Below, one piece after another: positions 6,554 to 14,080 of a stretch of DNA of 29,528 nucleotides. The notes beneath the pieces were generated by a model that was not told the DNA's origin, ran no database searches, and worked only from the letters and a program-made list of their open reading frames with translations. The position numbers were made by a program, and so were the translations under genes. The stretch covers positions 1-29,528 of IMG/VR virus record IMGVR_UViG_3300006920_000161. The stretch is one strand, 5' to 3'. Position 1 is the stretch's first letter. Each line of letters opens with the position of its first letter. The DNA comes from a virus.

Positions 6554-6874
6554 ATGAAAATCTCTAATGATTGGCTGTGCTCATCTTGTGACCAGCATAT
6601 AGAAAAACCACGGGTTCCTGTTGATTATGACGGCCCTGACTTTTGTCCAGAATGTCGAGATGTGGACACTTTGACTCATGTTGATGATATTGACCCGACT
6701 CCGTGGTGTTTGCCGTGTGGCTCAATGACGAGTAAAGGCTGTAAGTGCGGACCAATGGCGACAAGTGATAGTGACTTAAGTATTGAAGCACACCAAAAAA
6801 TGAAAAAGAAGATATTAACTTATAACGATATGCTTGGCGAAATGATCGACTTAATGACAAGGAGAAATTCATGA
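6554..6874 (+). CDS. Cys-rich zinc-ribbon-like protein
   Basis: A 106-residue protein with CSSC (9-12) and CPEC (31-34) forming a likely zinc ribbon, then CLPC near 52-55 and CKC near 63-65 as a possible second site. The C-terminal 35 residues are helical. AAAGGCG is the SD, the same form used before recT and the small HTH gene. First gene of the post-terminase operon. No function assigned. Confidence 0.65.
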   Translation: MKISNDWLCSSCDQHIEKPRVPVDYDGPDFCPECRDVDTLTHVDDIDPTPWCLPCGSMTSKGCKCGPMATSDSDLSIEAHQKMKKKILTYNDMLGEMIDLMTRRNS

Positions 6875-7038
6875 AACTAGATACATTTGACAAGGTAACG
6901 TTAGCTATATTGATTACCTTTACATTTATGATAACTTTCTTTGTATTGCTTAATTACGCAAAATTAAGAGAGGGTGTCGAGGGTGGCAAGTATGTTGAGG
7001 TAAATTCTAGATTTTATAAATGCGAGGCGGTAAAATGA
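6871..7038 (+). CDS. 55-residue single-TM protein
   Basis: Linked to neighbours by ATGA overlaps on both sides. Short polar start (MKLDTFDKV), a transmembrane segment (TLAILITFTFMITFFVLLNY) and a hydrophilic tail ending FYKCEAVK. GGAG precedes the ATG. Function unknown. Confidence 0.6.
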   Translation: MKLDTFDKVTLAILITFTFMITFFVLLNYAKLREGVEGGKYVEVNSRFYKCEAVK

Positions 7039-7391
7039 GCAAAATCGAAATATTCGTACAATGTGGGGGCTGTGAAGAGGTTTTGACTCTTGATAAGCCA
7101 ATAGTAGAGGGTGACATATGCCCGTCATGCAAGGAGCCCGATGATTTCTTTGACTTAGTCGAGTGTGAGGACTGCGGAGAGCACGTCCTGGAGAGCGAGA
7201 TTATCGACGGGTGGCCACCTGATAACAGCGGAGGTTGTGATAGATGTTGGCCCAAAGAGTACTGCGGTTATTGCCAGGGGCGAGTCTATACAAAATTTAA
7301 AGGCTTTTATGTGCATCAAAAATGCTGGGAAGAGGGCAAGGCTGACTATGACCACCAGTGCGCAAAAGATGCAAGATCGGAGGCGAGATGA
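7035..7391 (+). CDS. Multi-zinc-ribbon protein
   Basis: A 118-residue protein with at least five CxxC-type pairs: CGGC, CPSC, CEDC, CDRC and CGYC, ending with a lone Cys and His-rich tail (VHQKCW, DHQC). This suggests two or three zinc-ribbon units in series. Start ATG 7035 is preferred over an in-frame ATG at 7020 because it forms an ATGA overlap and has GAGGCGG as SD. Possible roles are protein or nucleic-acid binding; nothing more specific can be said. Confidence 0.65.
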   Translation: MSKIEIFVQCGGCEEVLTLDKPIVEGDICPSCKEPDDFFDLVECEDCGEHVLESEIIDGWPPDNSGGCDRCWPKEYCGYCQGRVYTKFKGFYVHQKCWEEGKADYDHQCAKDARSEAR

Positions 7392-7666
7392 ATCAAATTT
7401 CACACAACAACGAGCCTATAATGTTTCTCAGAGATTTACAGACGGAGCTCGGTATATTTGAGTTGACAGAATCTTGTGATAGATTAAAATTACTTTTACA
7501 TAAGCATAATAAAGAAGGCGTAAACGTTCAGAAAATTACGGAAGAGTTGAGCGAGCTTTTACACGAGGCTAACGTTTTAAAAGAAAAAATAGATCACGCA
7601 ATATTAACGGGTGCACTCTGCGAATGTGGAAAGTATCTTAAGCGTGATTGTGAAAATGGGCGGTAA
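7388..7666 (+). CDS. Small helical protein with C-terminal CxC pair
   Basis: A 92-residue protein starting at the ATGA overlap, SD GGAGG. Residues 30-75 form a long helix with coiled-coil spacing (CDRLKLLLHKHNKEG, ITEELSELLHEANVLKEKI). The end carries CECGKYLKRDC, a possible half zinc site. Unknown function. Confidence 0.6.
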   Translation: MNQISHNNEPIMFLRDLQTELGIFELTESCDRLKLLLHKHNKEGVNVQKITEELSELLHEANVLKEKIDHAILTGALCECGKYLKRDCENGR

Positions 7667-7667
7667 T

Positions 7668-7817
7668 ATGGAAATTCTTAACGATTATGATGTTTATAAG
7701 TTAGATAATGATGGCGACGAATACGAGCTTTGCATTATGTGCGAAAGCCCTAATTTGTGCGAATGTTGCGGTGAATGTGTCGAGTGCGGAGATAAAAATG
7801 AATGCTGTGGCAAGTAA
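7668..7817 (+). CDS. Tiny Cys-rich protein (nine Cys in 26 residues)
   Basis: A 49-residue protein with an acidic N-terminal half and a C-terminal half with Cys at 22, 25, 31, 33, 34, 37, 40, 46 and 47. The density recalls metallothionein-like or compact zinc-cluster proteins, but no family is claimed. Start ATG 7668 has GGGCGG five bases upstream. The next gene begins inside its end in another frame. Confidence 0.6.
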   Translation: MEILNDYDVYKLDNDGDEYELCIMCESPNLCECCGECVECGDKNECCGK

Positions 7818-7935
7818 AATATTTATAGGTTCTATTTTCTTAATAATGATAATTATGTTCGTGGTAGAGTTTTGCATCATATTTCCAGATGATTATCACG
7901 AGGTAAATAGGGCGATATATCAAGGTAGACAGTGA
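7798..7935 (+). CDS. 45-residue single-TM protein
   Basis: Encodes MNAVASKIFIGSIFLIMIIM followed by FVVEFCIIFP and a polar tail. One transmembrane helix of about 22 residues. GGAG lies six bases before the ATG; the start overlaps the previous gene by 20 bases and the end overlaps the next by GTGA. Function unknown. Confidence 0.55.
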   Translation: MNAVASKIFIGSIFLIMIIMFVVEFCIIFPDDYHEVNRAIYQGRQ

Positions 7936-8054
7936 GAAAAACAAGTCCGAGTGATGCGAGAGCAATTAACAAAGTTAAACTTGCGATTCTGTATGGATTC
8001 ATCAAGGTGGCGTTAATCGGCGCAACAATATTATGTTTAATTAACAAAGGATAA
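7932..8054 (+). CDS. 40-residue single-TM protein
   Basis: GTG start in a GTGA overlap with AAGGT upstream. Basic N-terminus (RKTSPSDARAINKVKLA) then a transmembrane helix (ILYGFIKVALIGATILCLI) and a very short end. Positive-inside orientation would put the N-terminus in the cytoplasm. Function unknown. Confidence 0.5.
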   Translation: MRKTSPSDARAINKVKLAILYGFIKVALIGATILCLINKG

Positions 8055-8056
8055 TC

Positions 8057-8542
8057 ATGAGTGAAGATAAAGAAACATTTGAAGATTGGCACAGACGTAT
8101 TGCTGCCTCGCTAGATAAAGAAACGCTTCCAATATTTTTTAGATATAGAGAAAGGGTTGCAGAGATAGAGAAATACATATCCGGCTCTAATGCTATTCAA
8201 GGCGAATCGCTAGAATGTAAAATAACAGGATTAAAAGCCGGTTCAATGAGCGCATTAAATTCTAAACGGCTCGTATTGCTAGAGAAGACCGTGAAGGAAA
8301 ATAAGGCCCTCATAAAAACATTAAGAGAAGCAGTTAGTAAGATTGAGTTTTATGGTGAACAGGACAATTGGTGCATCAACTCAGATATGAGTGGAGGCGT
8401 ACACCAGAGCATAAATATTATGCTGGTTGACGGCTATGCAACATGTGCGACAAGTGAAACTCAGGGCAAAAGGGCTAACGAATACCTTAACTCAGAAACA
8501 TATTTAAACATTAAACACCTACTAGAAGAGGATAAGAAATGA
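8057..8542 (+). CDS. Phage protein of unknown function with coiled-coil centre
   Basis: A 161-residue protein, SD AAAGGA. Residues 60-105 are a likely coiled coil (LLEKTVKENKALIKTLREAV) followed by KIEFYGEQDNW, a sequence type common in small phage early proteins, and a C-terminal domain with two Cys. No enzymatic motif is visible. It ends in an ATGA overlap with the next gene. Confidence 0.65.
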   Translation: MSEDKETFEDWHRRIAASLDKETLPIFFRYRERVAEIEKYISGSNAIQGESLECKITGLKAGSMSALNSKRLVLLEKTVKENKALIKTLREAVSKIEFYGEQDNWCINSDMSGGVHQSINIMLVDGYATCATSETQGKRANEYLNSETYLNIKHLLEEDKK

Positions 8543-8913
8543 AAATCCAAGAGGCGAATAAGATTATAGCGGAGTATATGGGGTTATTAGAATGCTCATC
8601 TCATATGTATGTGAGCGAAAGCGAAATGTATTATATGCAAAAAGGAATCTCTTTTGTCGCGAAGAAATACTCTCATTCAATCGACCGCCTCGTACCAGTT
8701 TGGGAGAAGGTCGATCAGATTCCGCTTTTCAATCGGACAGACGAAGTTACTCATTCTGGTTGGCTGTGTGAAATTGAGTGTGAAAACTCCGACCCGAAAT
8801 TTAATTATGTATCAGGTCAAGCAAGCACAATCCAAGAAGCCGCATGTATCGCAACAGCAAAAGCTATCTTAGAAAACAACACTAATTTAAGTATAGATAA
8901 GAAGGGAGAGTGA
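8539..8913 (+). CDS. Small phage protein resembling the ABA-sandwich domain family
   Basis: A 124-residue protein with the order seen in small phage ABA-sandwich proteins: an N-terminal NKIIAEYMGLLEC helix, a YSHSIDRLVPVWEKVDQI helix, an IECENSD strand region and a final AACIATAKAILE helix. The function of the family is not established. ATGA overlap at the start. Assignment rests on motif resemblance only. Confidence 0.65.
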   Translation: MKIQEANKIIAEYMGLLECSSHMYVSESEMYYMQKGISFVAKKYSHSIDRLVPVWEKVDQIPLFNRTDEVTHSGWLCEIECENSDPKFNYVSGQASTIQEAACIATAKAILENNTNLSIDKKGE

Positions 8914-8916
8914 TAA

Positions 8917-9171
8917 ATGGCTTGTGATAAATATAAAGGCGGAAGTTTTGATAAAAATTCAGGGTGTAATATATGCGCAGGGTGCTCAGAAGAGGTTAGG
9001 GACTTGTTTAGCGAACTCGCTTTATTTAAACAATACTATAAAGAATCTAAAGAGAAGCTAGATGAAATCGTAGGCGATGAGAATGGTTATGGAAATCCTG
9101 ATATAGCAGAGGATTTTTTAGAGAATAGTTCAGACTTAATTAAGAAGATCGAAACCTTGGAGGGGAGATGA
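8917..9171 (+). CDS. Small Cys-containing helical protein
   Basis: An 84-residue protein with CDKYKGGSFDKNSGC then CAGC in its first quarter, a probable zinc site, and an acidic helical C-terminal part. GGGAG precedes the start and ATGA overlaps the next gene. Unknown function. Confidence 0.6.
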   Translation: MACDKYKGGSFDKNSGCNICAGCSEEVRDLFSELALFKQYYKESKEKLDEIVGDENGYGNPDIAEDFLENSSDLIKKIETLEGR

Positions 9172-9317
9172 ACGAAGACGGTGAGATAGAGTATTTGATT
9201 GAAACAGACTCGTGTGAATCCTGCACAGAAATATTCCCCGAAGAGGATATGATACTACTAGATGATGGTTATTATTGTGATATGTGCAGAGAGTCGAAGG
9301 GGTGGAGAAGTGAGTAA
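9168..9317 (+). CDS. 49-residue zinc-ribbon-like protein
   Basis: Begins at an ATGA overlap with GGAGGGG as SD. CESC at 16-19 and CDMC at 37-40 form one predicted zinc ribbon in a very acidic protein. It resembles minimal phage zinc-ribbon proteins; no function is assigned. Confidence 0.6.
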   Translation: MNEDGEIEYLIETDSCESCTEIFPEEDMILLDDGYYCDMCRESKGWRSE

Positions 9318-9639
9318 ATTAGTATTGGGGAGCGATAATCAAGCGTCAGTCCAGTACAGAAAAGAAAAAGAGCAGTTAAAAACCAAGCACTCCGTTGATA
9401 TAGAGTTGTTAGAGAAAGAAAACGAGCGATTAAAGCGCATCAATACTTTGCTTGAAGAGTGTCGGGCTTTTTATGGCGATAAAAATGGTTACTGGAGAAT
9501 TCCAGTCGGTGAAGGAATGGTTCAGGAACCCATACAAGATGGCGACAAGGGTGAGTTTGCAAGAGAAACAGCAAAGCAAATAGATAAGATAATGAGTGAG
9601 CGACTAAATTCTGTAAAAATACAGACAATTGAATTTTAA
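9310..9639 (+). CDS. Coiled-coil protein of unknown function
   Basis: A 109-residue protein beginning at GTG 9310, with AAGGGG seven bases upstream; longer in-frame starts would run through the previous gene. Residues 18-50 (EKEQLKTKHSVDIELLEKEN then ERLKRINTLLEE) form a coiled coil, followed by CRAFYGDKNGYWRIPVGE. The final codons contain the first copy of a 16-bp palindrome found again just downstream. Confidence 0.55.
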   Translation: MSKLVLGSDNQASVQYRKEKEQLKTKHSVDIELLEKENERLKRINTLLEECRAFYGDKNGYWRIPVGEGMVQEPIQDGDKGEFARETAKQIDKIMSERLNSVKIQTIEF

Positions 9640-9664
9640 AATCTGTAAAAATACAGAGTATAAT
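9610..9664 (+). promoter_or_regulatory. Paired 16-bp palindromic operators with a -10 box
   Basis: TCTGTAAAAATACAGA occurs at 9610-9625 and identically at 9642-9657: perfect 6-bp arms (TCTGTA/TACAGA) around AAAA, spaced 32 bp centre to centre, about three helical turns. A consensus TATAAT follows at 9659-9664, and no good -35 is seen; the second palindrome occupies the spacer and part of the -35 region. The likely reading is a regulated promoter for 9697 onward with two binding sites for a dimeric regulator. Confidence 0.65.
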
Positions 9665-9696
9665 ATATAAGACTACAATATGATAAAGAGGAAAAT

Positions 9697-9969
9697 ATGA
9701 GCTTACAAGACAAAGAAACAGCACATCTAAAAATAGATCCTAATAAATACAGAGAGGGTTATGATCGGATATTCAATAAGAAAAACAAAGAAAGCAAGAA
9801 GAAACAGTCTCAACCTTTGATTTGTCCACACTGGGCAAGAGAGAGAATCGATGAACTAGAAAACCTTTTAAACGAATCCCAAACAGCAAGACGAGAACAA
9901 CAGATCGAAATATCAAGGCTTAAAAAACTTGAACTTGAACTAATTAAAATACAGGAAATGACGAGATGA
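9697..9969 (+). CDS. Basic coiled-coil protein of unknown function
   Basis: A 90-residue protein, first gene after the paired palindromes, SD GAGGAAAA. A very basic central part (KKNKESKKKQ), a single CPHW, then a long C-terminal coiled coil (RERIDELENLLNESQTARRE and on). ATGA overlap with the next gene. No family recognised. Confidence 0.6.
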   Translation: MSLQDKETAHLKIDPNKYREGYDRIFNKKNKESKKKQSQPLICPHWARERIDELENLLNESQTARREQQIEISRLKKLELELIKIQEMTR

Positions 9970-10229
9970 ATTTATTAATGCTTTATAATGGATTTTTAAC
10001 GCTCCTTACTATTACTATAATTATCTTCATGGAAAACAGGTCAAGAAAGCGTCACATTGCCTTAATGACCTATTTAAGCGAGATAGCGAAAAGTCTTGGT
10101 GAAGAGATGCCACAGCCTACAGCGCAAGCTTACGAGCCGAACAAGGCTATCGAGAAAGGCTCTGCGTGGAATCCGAGTAAAGATCAAGATTATGTTATGA
10201 AAGGTAAATTAGTTGATTTTTTCGATTAG
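9966..10229 (+). CDS. Small membrane-anchored protein
   Basis: An 87-residue protein with an N-terminal transmembrane segment (LYNGFLTLLTITIIIFM) followed by basic residues (ENRSRKRH) and a soluble tail. The basic patch after the helix predicts N-out, C-in. Last gene of the rightward block before the minus-strand pair. Function unknown. Confidence 0.55.
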   Translation: MNLLMLYNGFLTLLTITIIIFMENRSRKRHIALMTYLSEIAKSLGEEMPQPTAQAYEPNKAIEKGSAWNPSKDQDYVMKGKLVDFFD

Positions 10230-10319
10230 ACAAAAAGCCAATTTCTTAAAACCCTTGCTATGTTTTTAGACTTATCCCACGCTAAAGAAATGACAGCAAA
10301 GACGATAGCTAACGAAAAT

Positions 10320-10337
10320 ACCGCAATATAGAGCGGT
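10320..10337 (-). terminator. Weak hairpin, possible terminator of the minus-strand pair
   Basis: Five-bp stem ACCGC (10320-10324) and GCGGT (10333-10337) with an 8-nt loop, 43 bases beyond the stop of the minus-strand structural gene. On the minus strand it is followed by ATTTTCG, a poor T-tract. The rest of 10230-10380 holds no credible gene. Confidence 0.3.
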
Positions 10338-10380
10338 GAAGATGTTAGGATTTTAATTACGATTTTAGATATTTTTTTCA

Positions 10381-11538
10381 TTAATTCCTTTTATATTCTA
10401 GTAAACTAAATCTTATGGCGGCAACAGTAGCATTTGTGTCTGTATCCGCTGTAAAATAAAGTACATCCGCAGGCGATAGCTTAAAGCCGATAGGAGGTTC
10501 AACTATAACAGTATTTTCAACTCCTGTGTCAATAACAGTTCTAAATACTTCAAACCTAGTATTTATCAGTCGATTGTACACATATCCTTTTATGCTCACT
10601 CGTGGAGATCCACCGCCCGAAATTTTGTTTACATTTAGCCATATATCTTTAGCCACACCATCACTGTTAGCGTCGACATGAAATATCGCTTGCTGAGTCA
10701 CTGACCCCAGAGCGGGGAGCCCTGCCTGAATAGTTCCTGCCCCGGTTGATGTAACCGATATAGCGTTAGTATTCCACGTAGCACCACCGTTGGACGATAC
10801 CGCTATTCTATTTATCCCAAGGCCTGTAAATGACGTCACATCTGTGCCTGTATCGCCTAATGTATGCACGGTCGCAGCCGCTAAACCATCAGCGTCTATG
10901 TATTGAATATATAAAGTCAGTGCCCCTGTTGTGCCGAGCCCATCAGTTGTTGCGTTATATGCGATAGTAAAGGTGCTTGCTACGGTCATCGGCGTGAAGT
11001 TACCAGTAGAAGACCAAATGGTCTGCTCTCCTGATGCTGCAAGTAAGTCGTCTCTATATCCGAATTTGGAAAAATGGGTTATTCCGCCCCTTCTTCCGAT
11101 AAGGACCTCGTCAGTAAAATCTGTAATTCTTGTCGCGGTAGCGTCAGAGTCTAGCCCTATCGATTGATTTAATGGTGCATTAGATGGCACAAAATGATTT
11201 CCGAAATATGTATATAGCCTTAAATAAGTTTGGTCAGATCCTGAATTATTTTCAAATCTTACTCTGAAATATCTTCCTAACTTTACGCCTGTATGAAATT
11301 CATGAACACCGGCAGCAACGTTAAAGCCGGTCGGAGGAAATACGGAGTCCCAATCTCTTCCGTTGCCAGAAAATTCCGTATAAAGAATGCCTGATTGGTC
11401 TGTTTTTAAAGATACGCCGAAATGAGCATGGCCCGACTGTTCGCCTCGCCCTGTAAATTCGCCACCATCAATTAATTCTGTTTCTGTGCAGTTGTAATCG
11501 GCCGATATTGTAGCGTCGACGCGTTCCGGTAATGTCAT
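10381..11538 (-). CDS. Beta-rich virion structural/receptor-type protein
   Basis: A 385-residue protein of mostly Thr, Ser, Gly, Asp and Val with alternating beta patterns and no transmembrane or catalytic motif. It starts MTLPERVDATISADYNCTET, has a GDTGTDVTSFTGLGINRIAV repeat-like centre, and ends with a jelly-roll-like region (SIKGYVYNR, EVFRTVIDTG, FKLSPADVLYFTADTDTNAT). I associate this C-terminal pattern with tail or virion proteins of marine-type phages. It overlaps the upstream zinc-ribbon gene by four bases and is transcribed against the surrounding virion genes. Likely an appendage or receptor-contact protein (inference). Confidence 0.65.
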   Translation of the reverse strand: MTLPERVDATISADYNCTETELIDGGEFTGRGEQSGHAHFGVSLKTDQSGILYTEFSGNGRDWDSVFPPTGFNVAAGVHEFHTGVKLGRYFRVRFENNSGSDQTYLRLYTYFGNHFVPSNAPLNQSIGLDSDATATRITDFTDEVLIGRRGGITHFSKFGYRDDLLAASGEQTIWSSTGNFTPMTVASTFTIAYNATTDGLGTTGALTLYIQYIDADGLAAATVHTLGDTGTDVTSFTGLGINRIAVSSNGGATWNTNAISVTSTGAGTIQAGLPALGSVTQQAIFHVDANSDGVAKDIWLNVNKISGGGSPRVSIKGYVYNRLINTRFEVFRTVIDTGVENTVIVEPPIGFKLSPADVLYFTADTDTNATVAAIRFSLLEYKRN

Positions 11539-11939
11539 ATTTTACCTTTTAGGTGGTCGGCTTCTCTTGAGTCTAAAGAAATGCCTTGCTTAGTGTAAAT
11601 CTTTCTTAAAACTTCGTCAGTAAAGTATTGAGTAGGGGCCTCTTCGTTTTCGGGAAGTTCGTCATACCCTATTTCTATTAAGCCCATTCTTTTTAATTCT
11701 GCTTTATATTGCCCATAAGTGGCGCAGTGTTTTCTTATGTTCGGCTGGTATCCCGGTTGAAAACCGTCTTTTGCAAGCTTGCCCGACTTCATTGTGATCA
11801 TCTTGGGAAATCCGCAATTATAACAAGCGATGCCCGGTACTGGACCATATTGCAATTTGTCGAACTCTTCTGAGCTGAACGGGCGGAGAAACTCACCGCC
11901 ACATTTCTTATTCCTACATTTGAGTCTATAACTTTGCAT
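11535..11939 (-). CDS. Zinc-ribbon protein paired with the minus-strand virion gene
   Basis: A 134-residue protein with an N-terminal zinc ribbon (CRNKKC at 8-13, CYNC at 39-42), a basic DGFQPGYQPNIRKHCATYGQ segment and an acidic C-terminal helix. A similar zinc-ribbon gene beside a structural gene between terminase and portal is a pattern I recall from podovirus genomes, function unknown. No SD precedes the ATG; CATTAT lies seven bases upstream, so this may be another leaderless start. It forms a two-gene unit with the following minus-strand gene. Confidence 0.6.
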   Translation of the reverse strand: MQSYRLKCRNKKCGGEFLRPFSSEEFDKLQYGPVPGIACYNCGFPKMITMKSGKLAKDGFQPGYQPNIRKHCATYGQYKAELKRMGLIEIGYDELPENEEAPTQYFTDEVLRKIYTKQGISLDSREADHLKGKI

Positions 11940-12062
11940 ATTTCATATAATGCACTCGATTATCTTTATCTATAGATTTTATCCGTAAGTACGAATGTGG
12001 AGCTGTATTAATGAATTAATAATTTAGACTAACGGTGTTATTGATTTAAAACGGATAATACT

Positions 12063-14054
12063 ATCGAAAATTCAGAAGATGAAAAGCCAATTCAAATCGT
12101 TAAGTCTGTAGAAAGAGAGCTTAATAAGTATCTCTCTCAATTTAAAAAAGGCTGGACCGAGGAAGAGGATATTTATTACGGTGATATTTGGAGCGGTGGC
12201 GAGCATAAGCCTTTCGTAAACGAGTGTTTTCCTATTATCGAGGGCGAGGTTCCGGTTTTAACCGATTCAATGTCTAGCGTTGTGGCAAATCCGGAAGATG
12301 CGCAATATGAGCAACAAGCAAAAACGTTAGCTAAATCAATTGAGTGGGTACTTAAAAAAGAGAAATTTTCAGTTAAGTACCCTCAAGTTATAAGAAATTC
12401 CCTAATTGCGGCTCCTGGATTCATTTATATTGATTACGATATTAATGGAGATAGGGGAAATGGTAGAATCGGGATTGAAATCGTTCCTTGGCAACAAGTA
12501 AGGCTTGATGGAAATGTCTCATTACTAGAAGACTCAGAGAAAAATCAAATTGATCTTTATAAGCGTAAAAATTGGCTCAAAGTCAGATATCCGAAATATG
12601 CCGAAGAAATTGACAAAATGAAGGCCAAAGACGGCGGAAAAGATGACGATTCTCAAAGAGGTTTAGAGACTCAAGACATCGGCGGTCGCCATAAGAGGCG
12701 AAGACCTCAAAGACACATGGCCGAGGACATTCTTAAACTTCAAATTACGTATACGAAAGACGCGACGCTTGAAGCTATTCCTGACGAAGTAACAATGGCA
12801 GAGCTTGAAAAAGAGCGAGAGACCTTAAAAGAAGGCGAAGGCGCGGACGTAAATATTTATCAGAATCACGAAGCACATATGGAAGATCATTTCCAGATGG
12901 CCGCACAACTTAAGGCGGTTGTTGAACTACCTCCAGAAGCAACATTTGAGCAAGTTGAGCAAGTAGTTAATCAATTAATGGAAGAAAATCCCGAAGCCAA
13001 AGAACTGGCTGAAGGTCTAATGTTATTAAAAATAATCGAAAATCACATAGAAGAACATGTGACTCTGCAAAAAGAAAATCCTAAAGGAGGACGACTAAAA
13101 TATCCCGGCGGATGGCGGGTGCTAGAATCAATACAAGATAAAGTTTTATATGACGGTGCAAGTAGATATGAACACAATGAATTTCCAGTAGTTCCTTTCT
13201 ATTGTTACAAGGACAATTCTATTTATGGGTTTTCAGAAATGAGAAACTTGGTGGATCCTCAACGTATGCAAGCGGTCATGGAATATAAAGAATACAAGGG
13301 CCTTCAAAAGGTCGCTAATCCTAGCGTGGCAGTTTTTAAAGATTCTGGACTAACTAAAGATGATGTGACGAATGAGGACGGTGCAATATGGGAAATTAAC
13401 ATGGGCTCAAAGCCGCCCACTCATATACAGCCTGGTCAAGTATCCGAACAGGTTTCACGTTTTTCTCAAAAGAAATCAGACAAGATGCGCGATATTTCAG
13501 GAGTCAACGAAGCGACTCAAGGAAAAATGCCGTCGCCAAATGCAAGTGGTGTTTCATTAGAAAGAATACAGACGCAGGCAATTGGAAGAATACGTCTCAA
13601 GGACCGTTTAAACGAGCATTACAGCGTTAAAAGAATGGGAACGCTTATTGCTTCAAACATTGTCCAGTTTTGGACGACAGAGCGAGTCTTGAAGCTTGAA
13701 GACACGCCAGAAGGTAAACAGCAATTAATGTTTAATCCATTAGAAATGGAAGACTTAGAATATGAAATCGAAATAGCTCCAGGCTCAATGGCCGGTGTAG
13801 ATAAAGGGGCATATAACACAATGCTTCTAGGTCTCATGAATAGCCAACAAATTACATTAGAGCAATTTCTCGAAGTCGCAGAGATTCCAAAAACTGACAA
13901 ATTAAAAGAGCTTGTTTCTACTGAAAAGCAAAAAGCAGAGCAAATGCAAGCACTCCAAATGGAAAATTTACAATTGAAATCACAACTAGCTCCAGAATCA
14001 TTGAGTGACGAGGAATTAGAATTATTAGAATCCAGTAATGAGGGAGCCAATTAG
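12063..14054 (+). CDS. Portal protein (P22-type), apparently AUC start
   Basis: The head-tail connector ring through which DNA is packaged and ejected. From ATC 12063 the product is 663 residues, near the size of P22-type portals. Family-like parts: an N-terminal GDIWSGGEHKPFVNECFPII region, LIAAPGFIYIDYDINGD, IVPWQQVRLDG, a charged helical insertion (about residues 245-345), YDGASRYEHNEFPVVPFYCY, DPQRMQAVMEYKEY, and RFSQKKSDKMRDISGVNEAT. The C-terminus is a long helix. No ATG, GTG or TTG occurs in frame between the upstream stop at 12042 and ATG 12270, although the intervening codons clearly read as protein. CGGAT at 12052-12056 could be the SD for ATC 12063. Starting at 12270 would remove about 69 residues. 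Confidence 0.85.
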   Translation: MENSEDEKPIQIVKSVERELNKYLSQFKKGWTEEEDIYYGDIWSGGEHKPFVNECFPIIEGEVPVLTDSMSSVVANPEDAQYEQQAKTLAKSIEWVLKKEKFSVKYPQVIRNSLIAAPGFIYIDYDINGDRGNGRIGIEIVPWQQVRLDGNVSLLEDSEKNQIDLYKRKNWLKVRYPKYAEEIDKMKAKDGGKDDDSQRGLETQDIGGRHKRRRPQRHMAEDILKLQITYTKDATLEAIPDEVTMAELEKERETLKEGEGADVNIYQNHEAHMEDHFQMAAQLKAVVELPPEATFEQVEQVVNQLMEENPEAKELAEGLMLLKIIENHIEEHVTLQKENPKGGRLKYPGGWRVLESIQDKVLYDGASRYEHNEFPVVPFYCYKDNSIYGFSEMRNLVDPQRMQAVMEYKEYKGLQKVANPSVAVFKDSGLTKDDVTNEDGAIWEINMGSKPPTHIQPGQVSEQVSRFSQKKSDKMRDISGVNEATQGKMPSPNASGVSLERIQTQAIGRIRLKDRLNEHYSVKRMGTLIASNIVQFWTTERVLKLEDTPEGKQQLMFNPLEMEDLEYEIEIAPGSMAGVDKGAYNTMLLGLMNSQQITLEQFLEVAEIPKTDKLKELVSTEKQKAEQMQALQMENLQLKSQLAPESLSDEELELLESSNEGAN

Positions 14055-14080
14055 GGCCAACCCATATCATAAAGGTTTAT

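Noticed and set aside
10261-10332. 23-codon frame in the gap before the minus-strand genes
   Set aside because: No SD, no promoter, not coupled to another gene.
12011-12049. Upstream ATG 12011 or GTG 12035 as portal start through a frameshift
   Set aside because: Both are followed by stop codons within four codons (ATG AAT TAA; GTG TTA TTG ATT TAA) with no slippery site leading into the portal frame.
13619-14050. 143-codon minus-strand frame rich in Ser
   Set aside because: Antisense to the portal C-terminal helix; Ser/Asn/Ile bias is what the complement of Glu/Leu codons gives.
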